Below are positions 36,471-47,000 of a stretch of DNA of 64,000 nt, piece by piece (position 1 is the stretch's first letter; every line of letters starts with the position of its first letter). Under the pieces are notes generated by a model. That model was not told where the DNA came from and did not search any database. It worked only from the letters and a program-made list of their open reading frames with translations. Source of the DNA: Chitinophagaceae bacterium. Lineage in GTDB: Bacteria; Bacteroidota; Bacteroidia; Chitinophagales; Chitinophagaceae. Made by a program: the position numbers and the translations under genes. The DNA lies in NCBI GenBank assembly GCA_023957755.1, contig JAMLGT010000006.1, positions 162,739-226,738 on the forward strand, written 5' to 3'.

Positions 36471-37415
36471 ATGATAACAATGAGTTTAAAACAGTACCTC
36501 CTGACAACAGGTTTCCTTTTATTTACTCTTGCTTCATTCGGGCAGGATCAAACAGTTACAGGACTAAAAAAAGCTGCTAATGCAGGCAAGGAGCTTCCGA
36601 AAAACGACACTGCAAAGAACTGGACTACTGGAGGCATTTTTAATATCAACATCGGCCAGGGAAGCCAAAAAAACTGGGCCGCAGGGGGCGACGACTTCTC
36701 CTTTTCGCTCAACTCTTATTTCGGGCTGTGGGCCAGATACAAGAAAGACAAAATCAGCTGGGATAACAGTGCCAACTTCAATTATGGCATCCTGAACACT
36801 ACCAGCCAGAAGACCAGAAAGAACGATGACCGTATAGATCTCTCCTCAAAGGTGGGATACGCTCTTAGCAAAAAATTAAATGCTGCATTTCTTGCAAACT
36901 TCCAAAGCCAGTTTTCGAAAGGTTACAGCTACAAAAGCGACGGCTCAAAAGAATACCTTTCCAACTTTATGGCTCCCGGATACTTGCTCCTGAGTATTGG
37001 TCTTGACTATCGTCCTGCCGACGGGCTTTCCATATTCTTTTCTCCAATAACCACACGCTGGGTATTTGTACATGATGATATTCTCTCCGCAGCGGGAGCC
37101 TATGGGGTAGCACCGGGCAAAAAAATGAAAAGCGAGCTGGGCGCATTCGCCAGTGTCAATTACCAAAAGAAATTTACTGACAAGATTACCTATCTTGGCA
37201 AGCTGGATCTTTTCAGCAACTACAAGCATAATCCGCAAAATATCGATCTGATGATGACCAATATGGCCACCTTCAAAGTATCCAAAGTATTCGGCTTCAA
37301 TGTAGGGCTCGATCTGATATACGATGATGATGTAAAACTCTTTGGACCTACAAACAGCTCTCCCGGCCTTCAGATCAAAGAAGTAATTGGTGCAGGGCTT
37401 ACATTAAATTTATAA
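36471..37415 (+). CDS. DUF3078 outer-membrane protein
   Basis: A 314-residue exported protein. The signal peptide ends at LASFGQD; ATG 36480 is an alternative start three codons in. The body is a DUF3078 beta-barrel-like protein: WTTGGIFNINIGQGSQKNW, NYGILNTTSQKTRKNDD, a series of amphipathic strands, and the C-terminal strand EVIGAGLTLNL. DUF3078 proteins are widespread in Bacteroidota and of unknown function; an outer-membrane location is inferred from the strands. Transcription should end at the hairpin just downstream. Confidence 0.85.
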   Translation: MITMSLKQYLLTTGFLLFTLASFGQDQTVTGLKKAANAGKELPKNDTAKNWTTGGIFNINIGQGSQKNWAAGGDDFSFSLNSYFGLWARYKKDKISWDNSANFNYGILNTTSQKTRKNDDRIDLSSKVGYALSKKLNAAFLANFQSQFSKGYSYKSDGSKEYLSNFMAPGYLLLSIGLDYRPADGLSIFFSPITTRWVFVHDDILSAAGAYGVAPGKKMKSELGAFASVNYQKKFTDKITYLGKLDLFSNYKHNPQNIDLMMTNMATFKVSKVFGFNVGLDLIYDDDVKLFGPTNSSPGLQIKEVIGAGLTLNL

Positions 37416-37445
37416 ATAAAAAATACCGGCCTGAAAGCACCGGTA
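37413..37445 (-). terminator. Intrinsic terminator of fabH
   Basis: TACCGG at 37424-37429 pairs with CCGGTA at 37440-37445. On the minus strand the stem is followed by ATTTTTTATTTA. It ends leftward transcription from fabH and its T-run reaches the stop of the facing gene. Confidence 0.65.
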
Positions 37446-37462
37446 AATAAAATGTCTAGATA

Positions 37463-37492
37463 GCCGGCTCATCATCCATGGGCCGGTTTTTT
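37463..37492 (+). terminator. Intrinsic terminator of the DUF3078 gene
   Basis: CCGGC at 37464-37468 pairs with GCCGG at 37482-37486, followed by six T. It lies about 50 bases after the DUF3078 stop and forms a back-to-back pair with the fabH terminator. Confidence 0.75.
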
Positions 37493-37503
37493 ATCCGGTC
37501 AGG

Positions 37504-38499
37504 TTAATATGCCCACTTAACCAGTGTGGCTCCCCATGTAAATCCTCCACCAAAGGCCGCCATCACTATAAGGTCACCTTTCTTCAGCCGGCTTTCCCAT
37601 TCATACAGGCATAACGGAATGGTAGCTGAGGTGGTGTTGCCATACTTTTGGATATTCAGCATTACTTTGTCAAGGCTTAGTCCCATACGGTTGGCTGTAG
37701 CATCGATAATTCGCTTATTCGCCTGGTGAGGTACCAGCCATGCGATATCATCTCCTGTCAGGTTATTTTTCACGAGCAATTCGTGTGAGATATCAGCCAT
37801 TCCCTTTACAGCAAATTTGAACACCTGCTGCCCTTCCTGATAAATATAATGCTCCTTAGCCTGTACAGTTTCCATAGAGGCAGGCCGGGCTGAGCCTCCG
37901 GCCGACATTTTCAGGTATTGGGCTCCTGATCCATCCGACCGTAACAGACTATCCAATACACCATAGCCTTCTTCGTTAGGCTCCAGCAAAATAGCTCCTG
38001 CACCATCGCCAAAAAGAATACAGGTAGTCCGGTCCGTATAGTCAACTATGGCACTCATTTTATCTGCACCCACCACCACTACTTTTTTATACCTGCCACT
38101 CTCTATAAACGAAGCCCCTGTGGTGACTCCGTAAAGAAAACCTGAACAGGCGGCGGACAAGTCGAAGCCAAAAGCATTTTTAGCTCCTATCTTATCGCAA
38201 ATAATATTGGAAGTAGCAGGAAACACCATGTCGGGTGTCACTGTGCAGGTAATCATGCAGTCAATCTCTTCAGCAGAAATGCCCCGCTTCCTTAATAACT
38301 CCTCCACTGCGGGTATGGCCATCGCTGATACTCCCTTATTTTCACCTTTCAGAATCCTCCGTTCCTGGATACCCGTTCGGGTACGTATCCATTCATCGTT
38401 GGTCTCTACCATTGTTTCCAATTCTGCATTTGTAAGCCGGTACTCGGGCACATAGGCTCCGACAGCGGTAATCGCTGCTGTGATTTTTTTGTCGCTCAT
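37504..38499 (-). CDS. fabH: 3-oxoacyl-ACP synthase III
   Basis: A 331-residue KAS III that condenses an acyl-CoA primer with malonyl-ACP to start fatty acid synthesis. The catalytic Cys118 is in [12 protein letters not shown], the His in [10 protein letters not shown] and the Asn in [11 protein letters not shown]. The N-terminal [15 protein letters not shown] is also conserved. Length is normal. It stands alone, facing the DUF3078 gene; rpmF, plsX or other partners are not adjacent. Branched-chain primers are usual in this phylum but cannot be read from the sequence. Confidence 0.95.
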   Translation of the reverse strand: MSDKKITAAITAVGAYVPEYRLTNAELETMVETNDEWIRTRTGIQERRILKGENKGVSAMAIPAVEELLRKRGISAEEIDCMITCTVTPDMVFPATSNIICDKIGAKNAFGFDLSAACSGFLYGVTTGASFIESGRYKKVVVVGADKMSAIVDYTDRTTCILFGDGAGAILLEPNEEGYGVLDSLLRSDGSGAQYLKMSAGGSARPASMETVQAKEHYIYQEGQQVFKFAVKGMADISHELLVKNNLTGDDIAWLVPHQANKRIIDATANRMGLSLDKVMLNIQKYGNTTSATIPLCLYEWESRLKKGDLIVMAAFGGGFTWGATLVKWAY

Positions 38500-38664
38500 T
38501 TATTGTTTCGCATTATTACAGCGATAAAAGTACAAATTGTTAGGATAAGTTCTTTCCTTCTTCCAAATGAGGTATTCCAAAACAAACTTTCTTACAGGAT
38601 CAGCATAAGGTATCCTGTTTTTACTACCGTAATACCAACTCTTCTCCAGTCTTACACTTCATGG

Positions 38665-39486
38665 TTAATTGGGCCGTAATATTGTCACCGGCTGTAGCCT
38701 CCATGCTTTAACATATCTGCCATTCTGCATCGCCGGAATCCACGCCGGCCCCTTTTGGATAGCGTTTACCGCTATCTCAGCCAGTCTGGTTCCCTTCATA
38801 GTGGTAGCCTGCACCTCGCTTACACGGCCATCAGTGTCCACAACAAACTTCACTACCACAGTTCCATAATCAGCCTCCTCAAAACCATCCGAAGCAGCTA
38901 AAACAGACTTCTCCACATACTTTCTCCATGCATCTGCGCCACCGGGAAAGGAGGCATCCTTTTCCACGATGATTAACGGTTCGTCATTTCTTTTCTCTTT
39001 CACAGGTGTGGCAATCACATTGGTACCTTCCGGCTCATCCGGTGGTTGTATCTTACCATCAAATGAATCTCCTTTGTGGGTATTGACATCGATCATCGCG
39101 GTTTGTATCTGCTCCATATCAACAGGGGGCATTATTACCTCATTATCCTTCACTATCCTGATATTAGTAAACTGTGCAGTTTCAATATTACGTGCAGGCG
39201 GTTGTGTTGCCTTTGGCGGATCAGGTGGTAACACAGGATCATCTTCAGGGATATTGTGTACCACGTAGTCCCCCGTATCTATTACCGGAGGCTGCTCTAC
39301 CAAGGTCTGACGCACAGAGAAAGTGCGATATCCGGTTACCAGCAAAGTGATGCACAACATACCACCCAATGCTATCGCCAATCGCTTATTGTAGGTCTTG
39401 CGCAGATTATAAGCACCATAAGATTTATTTCTTTCCCTAAAAAGAATATCCAGTATATCCATCTGCGAAATCGCTGTCGTGTCCAT
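38665..39486 (-). CDS. Energy transducer TonB
   Basis: A 273-residue TonB-family protein that passes proton-motive force to outer-membrane receptors. A cytoplasmic start (ILDILFRERNKSYGAYNLR) is typical of Bacteroidota TonB. One membrane helix is near residues 34-55, then a Pro-rich periplasmic linker (DDPVLPPDPPKATQPPAR). The C-terminal TonB domain covers about residues 195-273, with YGTVVVKFVVDTDGRVSEV and GPAWIPAMQNGRYVKAW. ExbB/ExbD are not in the window. Confidence 0.9.
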   Translation of the reverse strand: MDTTAISQMDILDILFRERNKSYGAYNLRKTYNKRLAIALGGMLCITLLVTGYRTFSVRQTLVEQPPVIDTGDYVVHNIPEDDPVLPPDPPKATQPPARNIETAQFTNIRIVKDNEVIMPPVDMEQIQTAMIDVNTHKGDSFDGKIQPPDEPEGTNVIATPVKEKRNDEPLIIVEKDASFPGGADAWRKYVEKSVLAASDGFEEADYGTVVVKFVVDTDGRVSEVQATTMKGTRLAEIAVNAIQKGPAWIPAMQNGRYVKAWRLQPVTILRPN

Positions 39487-39632
39487 AAGTTCGTTTTACC
39501 ATAAGATTCCGGTACCCCGGAAAATCCATAAGCACCCTCATGCATTCGTCAACAATGCGCAGCTAAGCTATCCATCCGGCAGTTTGTCTATACCATCAAT
39601 TTCAGTACCTTATTCAATTCTTTCCTCAATTC

Positions 39633-39648
39633 GACAACAACAGTTGTC
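39633..39648. promoter_or_regulatory. Inverted repeat upstream of dsdA
   Basis: GACAAC-AACA-GTTGTC is a perfect six-base inverted repeat about 75 bases before the dsdA start. It may be an operator; no regulator gene is adjacent. Confidence 0.3.
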
Positions 39649-39723
39649 CAAATCCGAAACTAAAGCAGGTAATTTGGTATTCTAATTGTTACTTATGATT
39701 CCAAACTGCAAAAACATACCATC

Positions 39724-41070
39724 ATGCCTTTCTCTGATTTAAACAAATGGATTCAGGACTATCCGCTGTTAGGCGATATCATCAATATGAAACCCGTCAC
39801 CTGGATCAATACTTCGCACAAGCAGATGTCAGAAATAAAATCGCTTCCTGTCAATATTCACGACATGTATGACGCAGAAGCACTATGGCATCGGTTTGCA
39901 CCATACCTGGCAAAAGCATTTCCCGAATTGGAGAAGACAAACGGTATTATAGAGTCCGCACTCAGAGAAATACCTGCGATGGCAAAACTCCTGAATGAAA
40001 AAAAATCTTTCCCCGACAGTGGAAGAATGTTTCTTAAATGCGACAATGAACTGCCTGTGGCCGGCTCAATAAAAGCACGTGGTGGAATCTACGAGGTATT
40101 GCATTACGCCGAGCAACTAGCTATCGAAAAGAAACTGCTTAGCCCGGAAGACAACTATGAGGTACTGGCTTCTGACAGGTTCAAAGACTTTTTTAGTCAA
40201 TATTCCATCGGAGTAGGATCCACGGGAAACCTGGGACTAAGTATTGGAATTATCAGTGCCAAACTAGGATTCAATGTTTCGGTTTATATGTCGGCAGATG
40301 CAAAAGAATGGAAAAAGAATCTGCTTCGGAGTAAGGGAGCCACAGTACTGGAATTCGAGGGCGACTTTGAAGAGGCAATCAGTAAAGGCCGGACGGCTAC
40401 CCACGCCAATCCGAAAGGATATTTTGTGGATGACGAAAACTCCAAACATCTGTTTCTTGGGTACAGCGTAGCGGCTTTCAGGCTGAAGAAACAATTAGAA
40501 GAATTAAATGTGGCCGTAGATAGCACTCATCCACTTTTTGTCTATTCCCCCTGTGGTGTCGGCGGTTCTCCGGGTGGTGTAGCTTTTGGGCTTAAGGAGG
40601 TTTTCGGAGATAATGTACACTGCTTTTTTGTAGAGCCTACGCACTCACCTGCGGTATTAACCGGGATGCTTACGGGGAAAATGGAAAAGATAAGTGTACA
40701 CGACCTGGGCATAGATAACCGTACCGAAGCCGACGGACTTGCGGTCGGCAGATGTTCCGCATTCGCTACTCCTATCAGCAAATTATTAATCAGTGGTATT
40801 TACACTATGGAAGATGATGAACTCTTTCGTTTACTGTATTGGCTGGGTATCAGCGAAGACATTTTGATTGAACCCTCAGCTACAGCAGGACTTATCGGGC
40901 CTCACAGGATATCACAAACAGATTATCTTCGCAACCACCAAATTGACCCTGCTTCCATTACACATATTGTATGGGCCACCGGTGGCATACTGGTGCCGGA
41001 CGATGAAATGAAGGGGTTCTTCCAGAAAGGAAAAGCGCTTGCTGAACAAAAGGTAAGAATGGAAGGATAG
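39724..41070 (+). CDS. dsdA: D-serine ammonia-lyase
   Basis: A 448-residue PLP enzyme that converts D-serine to pyruvate and ammonia, allowing its detoxification or use. The PLP lysine (Lys117) lies in PVAGSIKARGGIYEVL, the phosphate loop is GVGSTGNLGLSIG, and FVYSPCGVGGSPGG and VWATGGILVPDD are further family blocks. Length matches DsdA. No dsdC or transporter is adjacent. Confidence 0.93.
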   Translation: MPFSDLNKWIQDYPLLGDIINMKPVTWINTSHKQMSEIKSLPVNIHDMYDAEALWHRFAPYLAKAFPELEKTNGIIESALREIPAMAKLLNEKKSFPDSGRMFLKCDNELPVAGSIKARGGIYEVLHYAEQLAIEKKLLSPEDNYEVLASDRFKDFFSQYSIGVGSTGNLGLSIGIISAKLGFNVSVYMSADAKEWKKNLLRSKGATVLEFEGDFEEAISKGRTATHANPKGYFVDDENSKHLFLGYSVAAFRLKKQLEELNVAVDSTHPLFVYSPCGVGGSPGGVAFGLKEVFGDNVHCFFVEPTHSPAVLTGMLTGKMEKISVHDLGIDNRTEADGLAVGRCSAFATPISKLLISGIYTMEDDELFRLLYWLGISEDILIEPSATAGLIGPHRISQTDYLRNHQIDPASITHIVWATGGILVPDDEMKGFFQKGKALAEQKVRMEG

Positions 41071-41471
41071 CTTAATTCTATATCCTTGCTGGTTTGCCTG
41101 AAAAACTGCCGTACCTATTTACTTCATTATTTTATCAGCACATGTCGTTATGCTTCAAGCAAACTTAAAAAGCAACCGTAACCCAAAGGGTAATTTTGTT
41201 GTTTCTCGACATAAACCGGCCTGACTCTACCAACCCTCATGTCGCCCCAAATGGTTTAAAACTACTTTCTTCTGTACATTCAATAAAATAATTTTTTGAT
41301 TGCCCATATTGGTTCATCGGGAATTTGTCTCAACGAACACCAAATAGCAAACTCCCAAGATCCAATTTTACCGACCCGCAAAAAGGACATTGAAAACAAT
41401 TTGACTTTTTTAGAGGCCAATAAAAAACATCTTCATATATTTGACATCATTGTCAAGAAACTTATTTCAAG
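41071..41471. other. Gene-free 400-base stretch at the left edge of the R-M island
   Basis: AT-rich sequence between dsdA and the HTH gene with no credible reading frame. At its right end are a -7 element and a palindrome (41436-41456). I find no integrase remnant and no obvious direct repeat here. Confidence 0.6.
41436..41456 (+). promoter_or_regulatory. Promoter overlapped by a palindromic operator, R-M island
   Basis: TATATTTG at 41436-41443 matches the -7 consensus TAnnTTTG. The perfect inverted repeat TTGACA-TCAT-TGTCAA at 41441-41456 overlaps its end and covers the expected transcription start. The HTH gene begins 15 bases later. This is the layout of an autorepressed controller promoter. 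Confidence 0.6.
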
Positions 41472-41777
41472 ATGAAAACAGAAAAATTGGGTGACTACAT
41501 CAGACAGTTAAGAGAACAAGCAGAAATGCCTTTACGCAAACTGGCCGCAATACTCGACATTGACCAAAGCACATTAAGTAAACTGGAACGTGGAGAAAGA
41601 CCGGTAAGCAGACAAATGCTGCCACTCATTGCTAAGACTTTCAAGGTAAACGAGAAAGATTTGGTGATAAAATTTATGAGTAAACAAGTTGCTTATCAGC
41701 TGGCAGACGAGAAATACGCAAAAGACATTTTAATTGCGGCAGAAGAAGAAATAAAATATCTCAAAAAAGCTAAATAG
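41472..41777 (+). CDS. HTH (Xre/Cro-type) controller of the R-M island
   Basis: A 101-residue DNA-binding regulator. The helix-turn-helix covers residues about 5-60: IRQLREQAEMPLRKLAAILD, then IDQSTLSKLERGERPVSRQM. A helical tail follows (AKDILIAAEEEIKYLKKAK). Its position, 7 bases before a DNA methyltransferase and downstream of a palindrome, suggests a C-protein-like regulator that times methylase and nuclease expression. It could bind the palindrome at 41441-41456. No dimer or DNA-binding data exist; this is inference from context. Confidence 0.85.
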   Translation: MKTEKLGDYIRQLREQAEMPLRKLAAILDIDQSTLSKLERGERPVSRQMLPLIAKTFKVNEKDLVIKFMSKQVAYQLADEKYAKDILIAAEEEIKYLKKAK

Positions 41778-41784
41778 AACGAAT

Positions 41785-43080
41785 ATGGCATATCAGACAC
41801 AAACCCTGGATTTATTCCCTGATGAAGTAAAAGTTGAGCAGGACTACACTGCCACTTTTGCCGACAACATGAAATTGCCAATTCATAAATGGTATAGATA
41901 CACCGCGGGGTTTTCGGCTGCTTGGGTAAGTGAACTTATCCGAAAAGAAAAGAGCAATGGACGAACGAAAATTATAGACCCATTTGCAGGTTCTGGAACT
42001 GTTCTGATTGAAAGCGAATTTGCAGGTGTTGAATCTTATGGAGTTGAAGCACATCCATATATTTATCGAATCGCAAAATCAAAACTGAATTGGAATTACC
42101 CTGCCGATAAATTCAAAGAAGAAGCCCTTTCATTATTGAAAATTGCTAAAGGCAAAAAGGTAACACAAACAGAATATCCGAGATTGATAATGAATTGCTA
42201 TCCACTAGAAACTATTCAAAAGCTGGAAGCTCTTAAACAAACCTGGTTTTTAACAAACCAAGATGAAAAAATTAAAAACTTCAACTGGTTTATCATTACT
42301 GCAATTCTCAGAACTACTTCACCAGTTGGAACGGCACAATGGCAATATATTCAGCCCAACAAAACTAAATCAAAAGTAATTGACCCTTTTGTGGCTTTTG
42401 AATCAAAAGTTAATGAAATGTATTTGGACATGAAACGAACTCAAAACCGTTTCAAAGATGTAGTTAATTCAATTATTTTATACGAAGATGCACGAAACAT
42501 TGAATCAATTCCTGACGGTTGGGGAGACCTTGTAATTACTTCACCACCTTATGCCAACAATTATGACTATGCAGATGCCACAAGACTTGAAATGACTTTT
42601 TGGGGTGACATTAGTGGCTGGGCAGACTTACAAGAAAACGTGAGAAAACATTTGGTGAGAGCCTGCACTCAACACGTTTCTAAACTTGGAGACAGCATCG
42701 ACAGCATTTTAGAAAATCCAAGATTAGACATTATTAAATCGGAACTTTTAGAAGTATTTGGAACTCTCAAAGAAGAACGCTTAAAACATGGCGGAAAAAA
42801 GAATTATCATTTAATGGTTGCAGCATATTTCAATGACCTTGCAGATGTGTTTCATTCATTAAGACGAGTAACAAATAAAAACGCTAAAATGTGTTTTGTT
42901 ATTGGCGATTCAGCGCCATATGGAATTTATGTTCCGGTTGACAAGTGGCTTGGCAAGTTAGCAATATCAGCAGGTTTCAGCGATTACACTTTTGAAAAAT
43001 TGAGAGACAGAAATACTAAATGGAAAAACAGAAAACACACAGTTCCTTTGCACGAAGGCAGACTTTGGATAAATAGCTAA
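41785..43080 (+). CDS. Site-specific DNA methyltransferase
   Basis: A 431-residue DNA amino-methyltransferase (N4-cytosine or N6-adenine). SAM-binding motif I is IIDPFAGSGTVLIES (FAGSG at 67-71), followed by YGVEAHPY. The catalytic motif IV is TSPPYANNYDYADAT (SPPY at 253-256). Motif I comes first and about 180 residues separate the two, which probably include the target-recognition region. The SPPY form is commonest in N4-cytosine enzymes but does not decide the base. It lies in a three-gene operon with a controller and a predicted nuclease. Base composition is visibly AT-rich compared with flanking genes, suggesting transfer. Confidence 0.85.
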   Translation: MAYQTQTLDLFPDEVKVEQDYTATFADNMKLPIHKWYRYTAGFSAAWVSELIRKEKSNGRTKIIDPFAGSGTVLIESEFAGVESYGVEAHPYIYRIAKSKLNWNYPADKFKEEALSLLKIAKGKKVTQTEYPRLIMNCYPLETIQKLEALKQTWFLTNQDEKIKNFNWFIITAILRTTSPVGTAQWQYIQPNKTKSKVIDPFVAFESKVNEMYLDMKRTQNRFKDVVNSIILYEDARNIESIPDGWGDLVITSPPYANNYDYADATRLEMTFWGDISGWADLQENVRKHLVRACTQHVSKLGDSIDSILENPRLDIIKSELLEVFGTLKEERLKHGGKKNYHLMVAAYFNDLADVFHSLRRVTNKNAKMCFVIGDSAPYGIYVPVDKWLGKLAISAGFSDYTFEKLRDRNTKWKNRKHTVPLHEGRLWINS

Positions 43081-43083
43081 GAA

Positions 43084-43938
43084 ATGGCAGCATCACCGGC
43101 ACATAAATTCGGGCAGATAATTGGCGACTTATTGGAAATGGCTTTGGAGTCAAATTTAAAGAAGTTTGCACGAAAGCATAAACTTTACCTCGACAAGAAA
43201 GGTGAACGTAAGGCACGTTCAGGGAAGAAAGTTTCCTGGATTGATGCCAACGATAATAAACACGATTTAGACTTTGTACTTGAACGTGGAGGAACAGAAA
43301 ACAAAATTGGTATTCCTGTTGGATTTATTGAAACCGCTTGGAGACGTTACACCAAACATTCACGAAACAAAGCACAAGAAATCCAAAGCGCCATTTTACC
43401 TTTGGCAGCCAAATACAAAGGTGCATCACCGTTTATTGGCGTTGTTTTGGCAGGTGTGTTTACCGAAGGAGCATTGACTCAACTGAAATCGCTTGGATTT
43501 GGTGTGCTCTACTTTCCTTACGATTCGGTTGTAAAAGCATTTGCAAAATTTGGAATCAACGCTGCATTTGATGAAAAAACAACAGAAGCAGATTTTAGAA
43601 AGAAAATCAAGAGTTGGAACAAATTACCCAATAAAGTTGATGTTGCCAAAGAGTTACTAAACCTGAATAAAAAAGGCGTTGACGAATTTTTGAGTTCACT
43701 TTCCGATTCTGTTTCACGTTTCATTGAACGAATCATCATTTTACCTCTTCACGGACAAGAGAGCATTTCAAACAATGTAAGCGAAGCTATCGACTTTCTG
43801 AAAAAGTATTCAGAAGACAAACCAAAACTTCCGTTAACCAAATACGAAATCATTATCAAATACAACACAGGCGACAGGATCGAAGCAAGTTTTAAGGATA
43901 AAAAGGACAGCATCACGTTTTTAGAAAGCTACATTTAA
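43084..43938 (+). CDS. Predicted type II restriction endonuclease
   Basis: A 284-residue protein starting 3 bases after the methyltransferase stop. I do not recognise its exact family. A PD-(D/E)xK-like core is suggested: Asp61 and Asp63 in KHDLDFVLERGG, then Glu83 in VGFIETAWRRYTKHSRNKA, with an upstream helical Glu (about residue 18-22). The segment AWRRYTKHSRNKAQEI is strongly basic. The second half is helical and ends in a small beta domain. The usual Lys of ExK is not in place (ETA), so the catalytic Lys may be displaced. The role as restriction partner is inferred from operon position. Confidence 0.65.
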   Translation: MAASPAHKFGQIIGDLLEMALESNLKKFARKHKLYLDKKGERKARSGKKVSWIDANDNKHDLDFVLERGGTENKIGIPVGFIETAWRRYTKHSRNKAQEIQSAILPLAAKYKGASPFIGVVLAGVFTEGALTQLKSLGFGVLYFPYDSVVKAFAKFGINAAFDEKTTEADFRKKIKSWNKLPNKVDVAKELLNLNKKGVDEFLSSLSDSVSRFIERIIILPLHGQESISNNVSEAIDFLKKYSEDKPKLPLTKYEIIIKYNTGDRIEASFKDKKDSITFLESYI

Positions 43939-43949
43939 AATCAATCGAA

Positions 43950-44006
43950 ATGGCAATACTCAAAAAGAACGTTGAATTTTTCACAGTTATCCTGAAGACT
44001 GAATAA
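43950..44006 (+). other. 18-codon open frame after the nuclease gene
   Basis: ATG to TAA encodes MAILKKNVEFFTVILKTE, beginning 12 bases after the nuclease stop on the same strand. It may be the truncated start of a former fourth island gene cut at the right boundary, or chance. Confidence 0.25.
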
Positions 44007-44042
44007 GATTTTGGTTTTCCTAAGCAAAGCACGAGAAGCTAT

Positions 44043-47000
44043 CTATTGCGACAGGGACACCCTGATTTGCACACCGGCCCTGGTATCTACCGTAGGAGCA
44101 GAGGATGAGATATAAGGATTAATCCTTCGCTGATCAAAGTAGAATTTCACATTCACCCGATTGCTGATATAATAGTCGATAGTGGGGCTCAGAGATATCT
44201 CTTTGCTACCATTGGTCGCAAAGCTGCTTTGCTGATCCAGCCTGCTATTGCTGGTCACATTATCCCTAATACGCACATCCAGTTGAAACCGAATTTCATT
44301 TTCCAGGGTTTTGGATTCGCTCTTCATAAAAGGAAGCCTGAATGGCAGTTTCATTCCACGTTTACGGTAACTACCACTAAAGGTGTACTCAGTGGAACGC
44401 ACTTCACTCAACTGGAAGTCGACAAGGCTTAAACTCAGTTGGCGGGATTTATTAAAATCAAATCTCAGGTTGAGCTGGTTTGTGAATCCCATGTCAATCC
44501 CTAATAAGGGGCCAAACTGTTCCTGAATCGTAATATTGGGTATCAGGAAGTAGGGAATATAATTTCCCGATACAGAATCAATAAACGATGGATAGTTAAA
44601 CCGGTCTATATCCTGATATCGCAATGCCGACGTGAAATTGTTCATACCCACAGAGGCCGTATATGCATGATTGAGCGTAAAGTTGTTAAATATTTTATCC
44701 AGCCCCGGAATGCGGCTTAACCCGGTATAACTGATTCTCCAGTTAGGCTTTGGCATTATATTTCTGAAGGGGTTCGATTTAATATTCTCATTCTGCTGCC
44801 TGATGAGTGAAACCTTAGAGGGGTCTTGTCCAGTATAGGCCGCAAGGAAGGCAGGCACAAGCACATCTACCGCATAGCGTCCATATCCTAAAGCATATCC
44901 GTCAGGATTTATCGGATTCCCTGCCTGCTGATTATATTTATTCTGTTCACCCAATCTTTTTGAAATCACCGACCTGTATTCTTCAAATTTGCTGAAGGTG
45001 GCAGATATCCGATTGGGGTCATATTTTTCAAAGAGTGTATTAAATGCTATATACGTCACATTGAAGCTACCTGAAGCATAAGGGCTCAGATGTGAGAATC
45101 CACCTCCGCTACCAGTAGTATCCTTAAAGGTTTCAGAATATCGTTTGGAGAACGTTTTTTCCAGATTCAAATTGATAATCAAATCCCGGACAGGTTCCAA
45201 TTGTGCACCCAGTGCCAGTCGCTGGTCAAATGACTGTACAAACAGATCATTAAAATTGGAATCTCTGGTGATTAGTCCCTTTGCGGCTGCCCTGTTAAGC
45301 CAGTTAGTATCAGGCTGTGCGCCAAATACAAAATCCAATCCCGGAGCCATACTCTTAAAGTCCTGCCCTATAAACTGTGTGCTATCCGTATAACCCGGCA
45401 GACGTGTATTACTGTTGAGCGACAGGTTTCCGGTCACTGTCTTAATACTTGTAAGGAGTTTCCCAAACGCACGAAGGACACCTGAGTTGCCTGCTCCGCC
45501 AGCTTTCTGAGAGGTGTCACCTTCCTGCTTTCGCGGCTCATCCAGCGACCTAAGCCATTTGCTCTTAGAATATAACTTGGTAAAGTCCATCTGGAGGTTC
45601 GCCTCTTCCTGCTGCCCGTTCTCAAGGAAATTCCCCAGATCCACGGCGAGCCGGCTTGCTCCCAGCCACCTGTAATTAGCTGTATATCTCAGGTCGAGGG
45701 TTGTCCAGTCTGTAATAGGAAACTTACTTAAAGGCACAGAATAGCTGATGCTGGCAGTCTGATTAAATGCCACGTTTCTACCTCCTTTCCAGAAGTTTTT
45801 GCGGATTGTGTCTTTCTTGGGCTTTGTGTCGATTCTTCCATAAGGCTCGTCAATCCTTGCATTGTTAAGCGCCATATAATCTAGATTGATCGATCGGGTC
45901 AACTGCCATTTAAAAATATAGTTCCTGTCAAAAGTGAAGTACTTATCAAATGTTTCGGGTGTAGGATATTTTTCAACTCCAATACTACGAGGTTTGATTG
46001 CTCCAAACTGTCTGAAAATATCAGCCTTAAATGAAATCTGATTGGGAATTGGATTAAAGTTAAAGTCCTTGATAAGGTCAAACCAATGCGTCTTCCCTTT
46101 TTTAAATACTTTTTTAAAAGGCTCAATAAATTTTGGCTGCGGGGCAAAATTATATGCAAAGCCGCCTCTCTGCTTGGTCACAATATTATATTCAATTAGT
46201 GGGCTGCGCGCTTCAGTCTTAGTAAAGGCATAGCTAAAGTCGAAGTTTTCAATATCCCAGAGTTGTGGCTTCTTGTCATTTGTCCTGTTCTTATGCACAT
46301 TGGTGAAGCTCACAGTTTTTGAGTTGGCATAATCCACTGCATTCTTTCGGATGCTGTCTCTTTCGTGTGCGGTTTGTGCATTCCTTAGTTTCTCTTTTAA
46401 TCTAAGGTCTTTATCAAATGGATCGTATTCAGGCGCACTTGTAATCTGTGATACGCTGGCAAAGAAAGGAATGGAGAGCCCCGCTTCCTTAGGCAACAAC
46501 TTGCCGAGTTCCAGATTAGCTGCTACATCTATTTGAAGGAAATTATCTTTGAATCGCTCGTTAATCTTCTGTTCCAGATTACCAAATCCGCTGCTGTGGG
46601 CATTGGCAGATACACTCAGTGTACCCAGGTCGGCAAGGGTGGCATCCAGCCTGGCAAGTGCGGCCCAGCCTCCCTTGTCATCAATAGAAGAAAGGCGCAG
46701 TTCATTAAACCAAAGTTCTCCCGTAGCCGAAGTAGCATTTGTATTCTCCACTCCCATCAGTATCCCCTTTACTTCTCCCAAATTCGGGTTACCCATTACA
46801 GCGTAAGTATGTCCGTTAGCCTGCAACTGTGAGTAAAGTGCATTTATGGGTACGTTGGAGAGGTTTCTTTCAGTTTTGATCGCAGTCAGCGTAGCAAGGT
46901 CCAGATCAAGCCTGTTAGACTTAATCCACAGGGTGTCATTATAAGCATCACTATTGGGGTTAAGCCCTGAATTCAGAGGCGTAAGCTGCAGGGGAATCCT

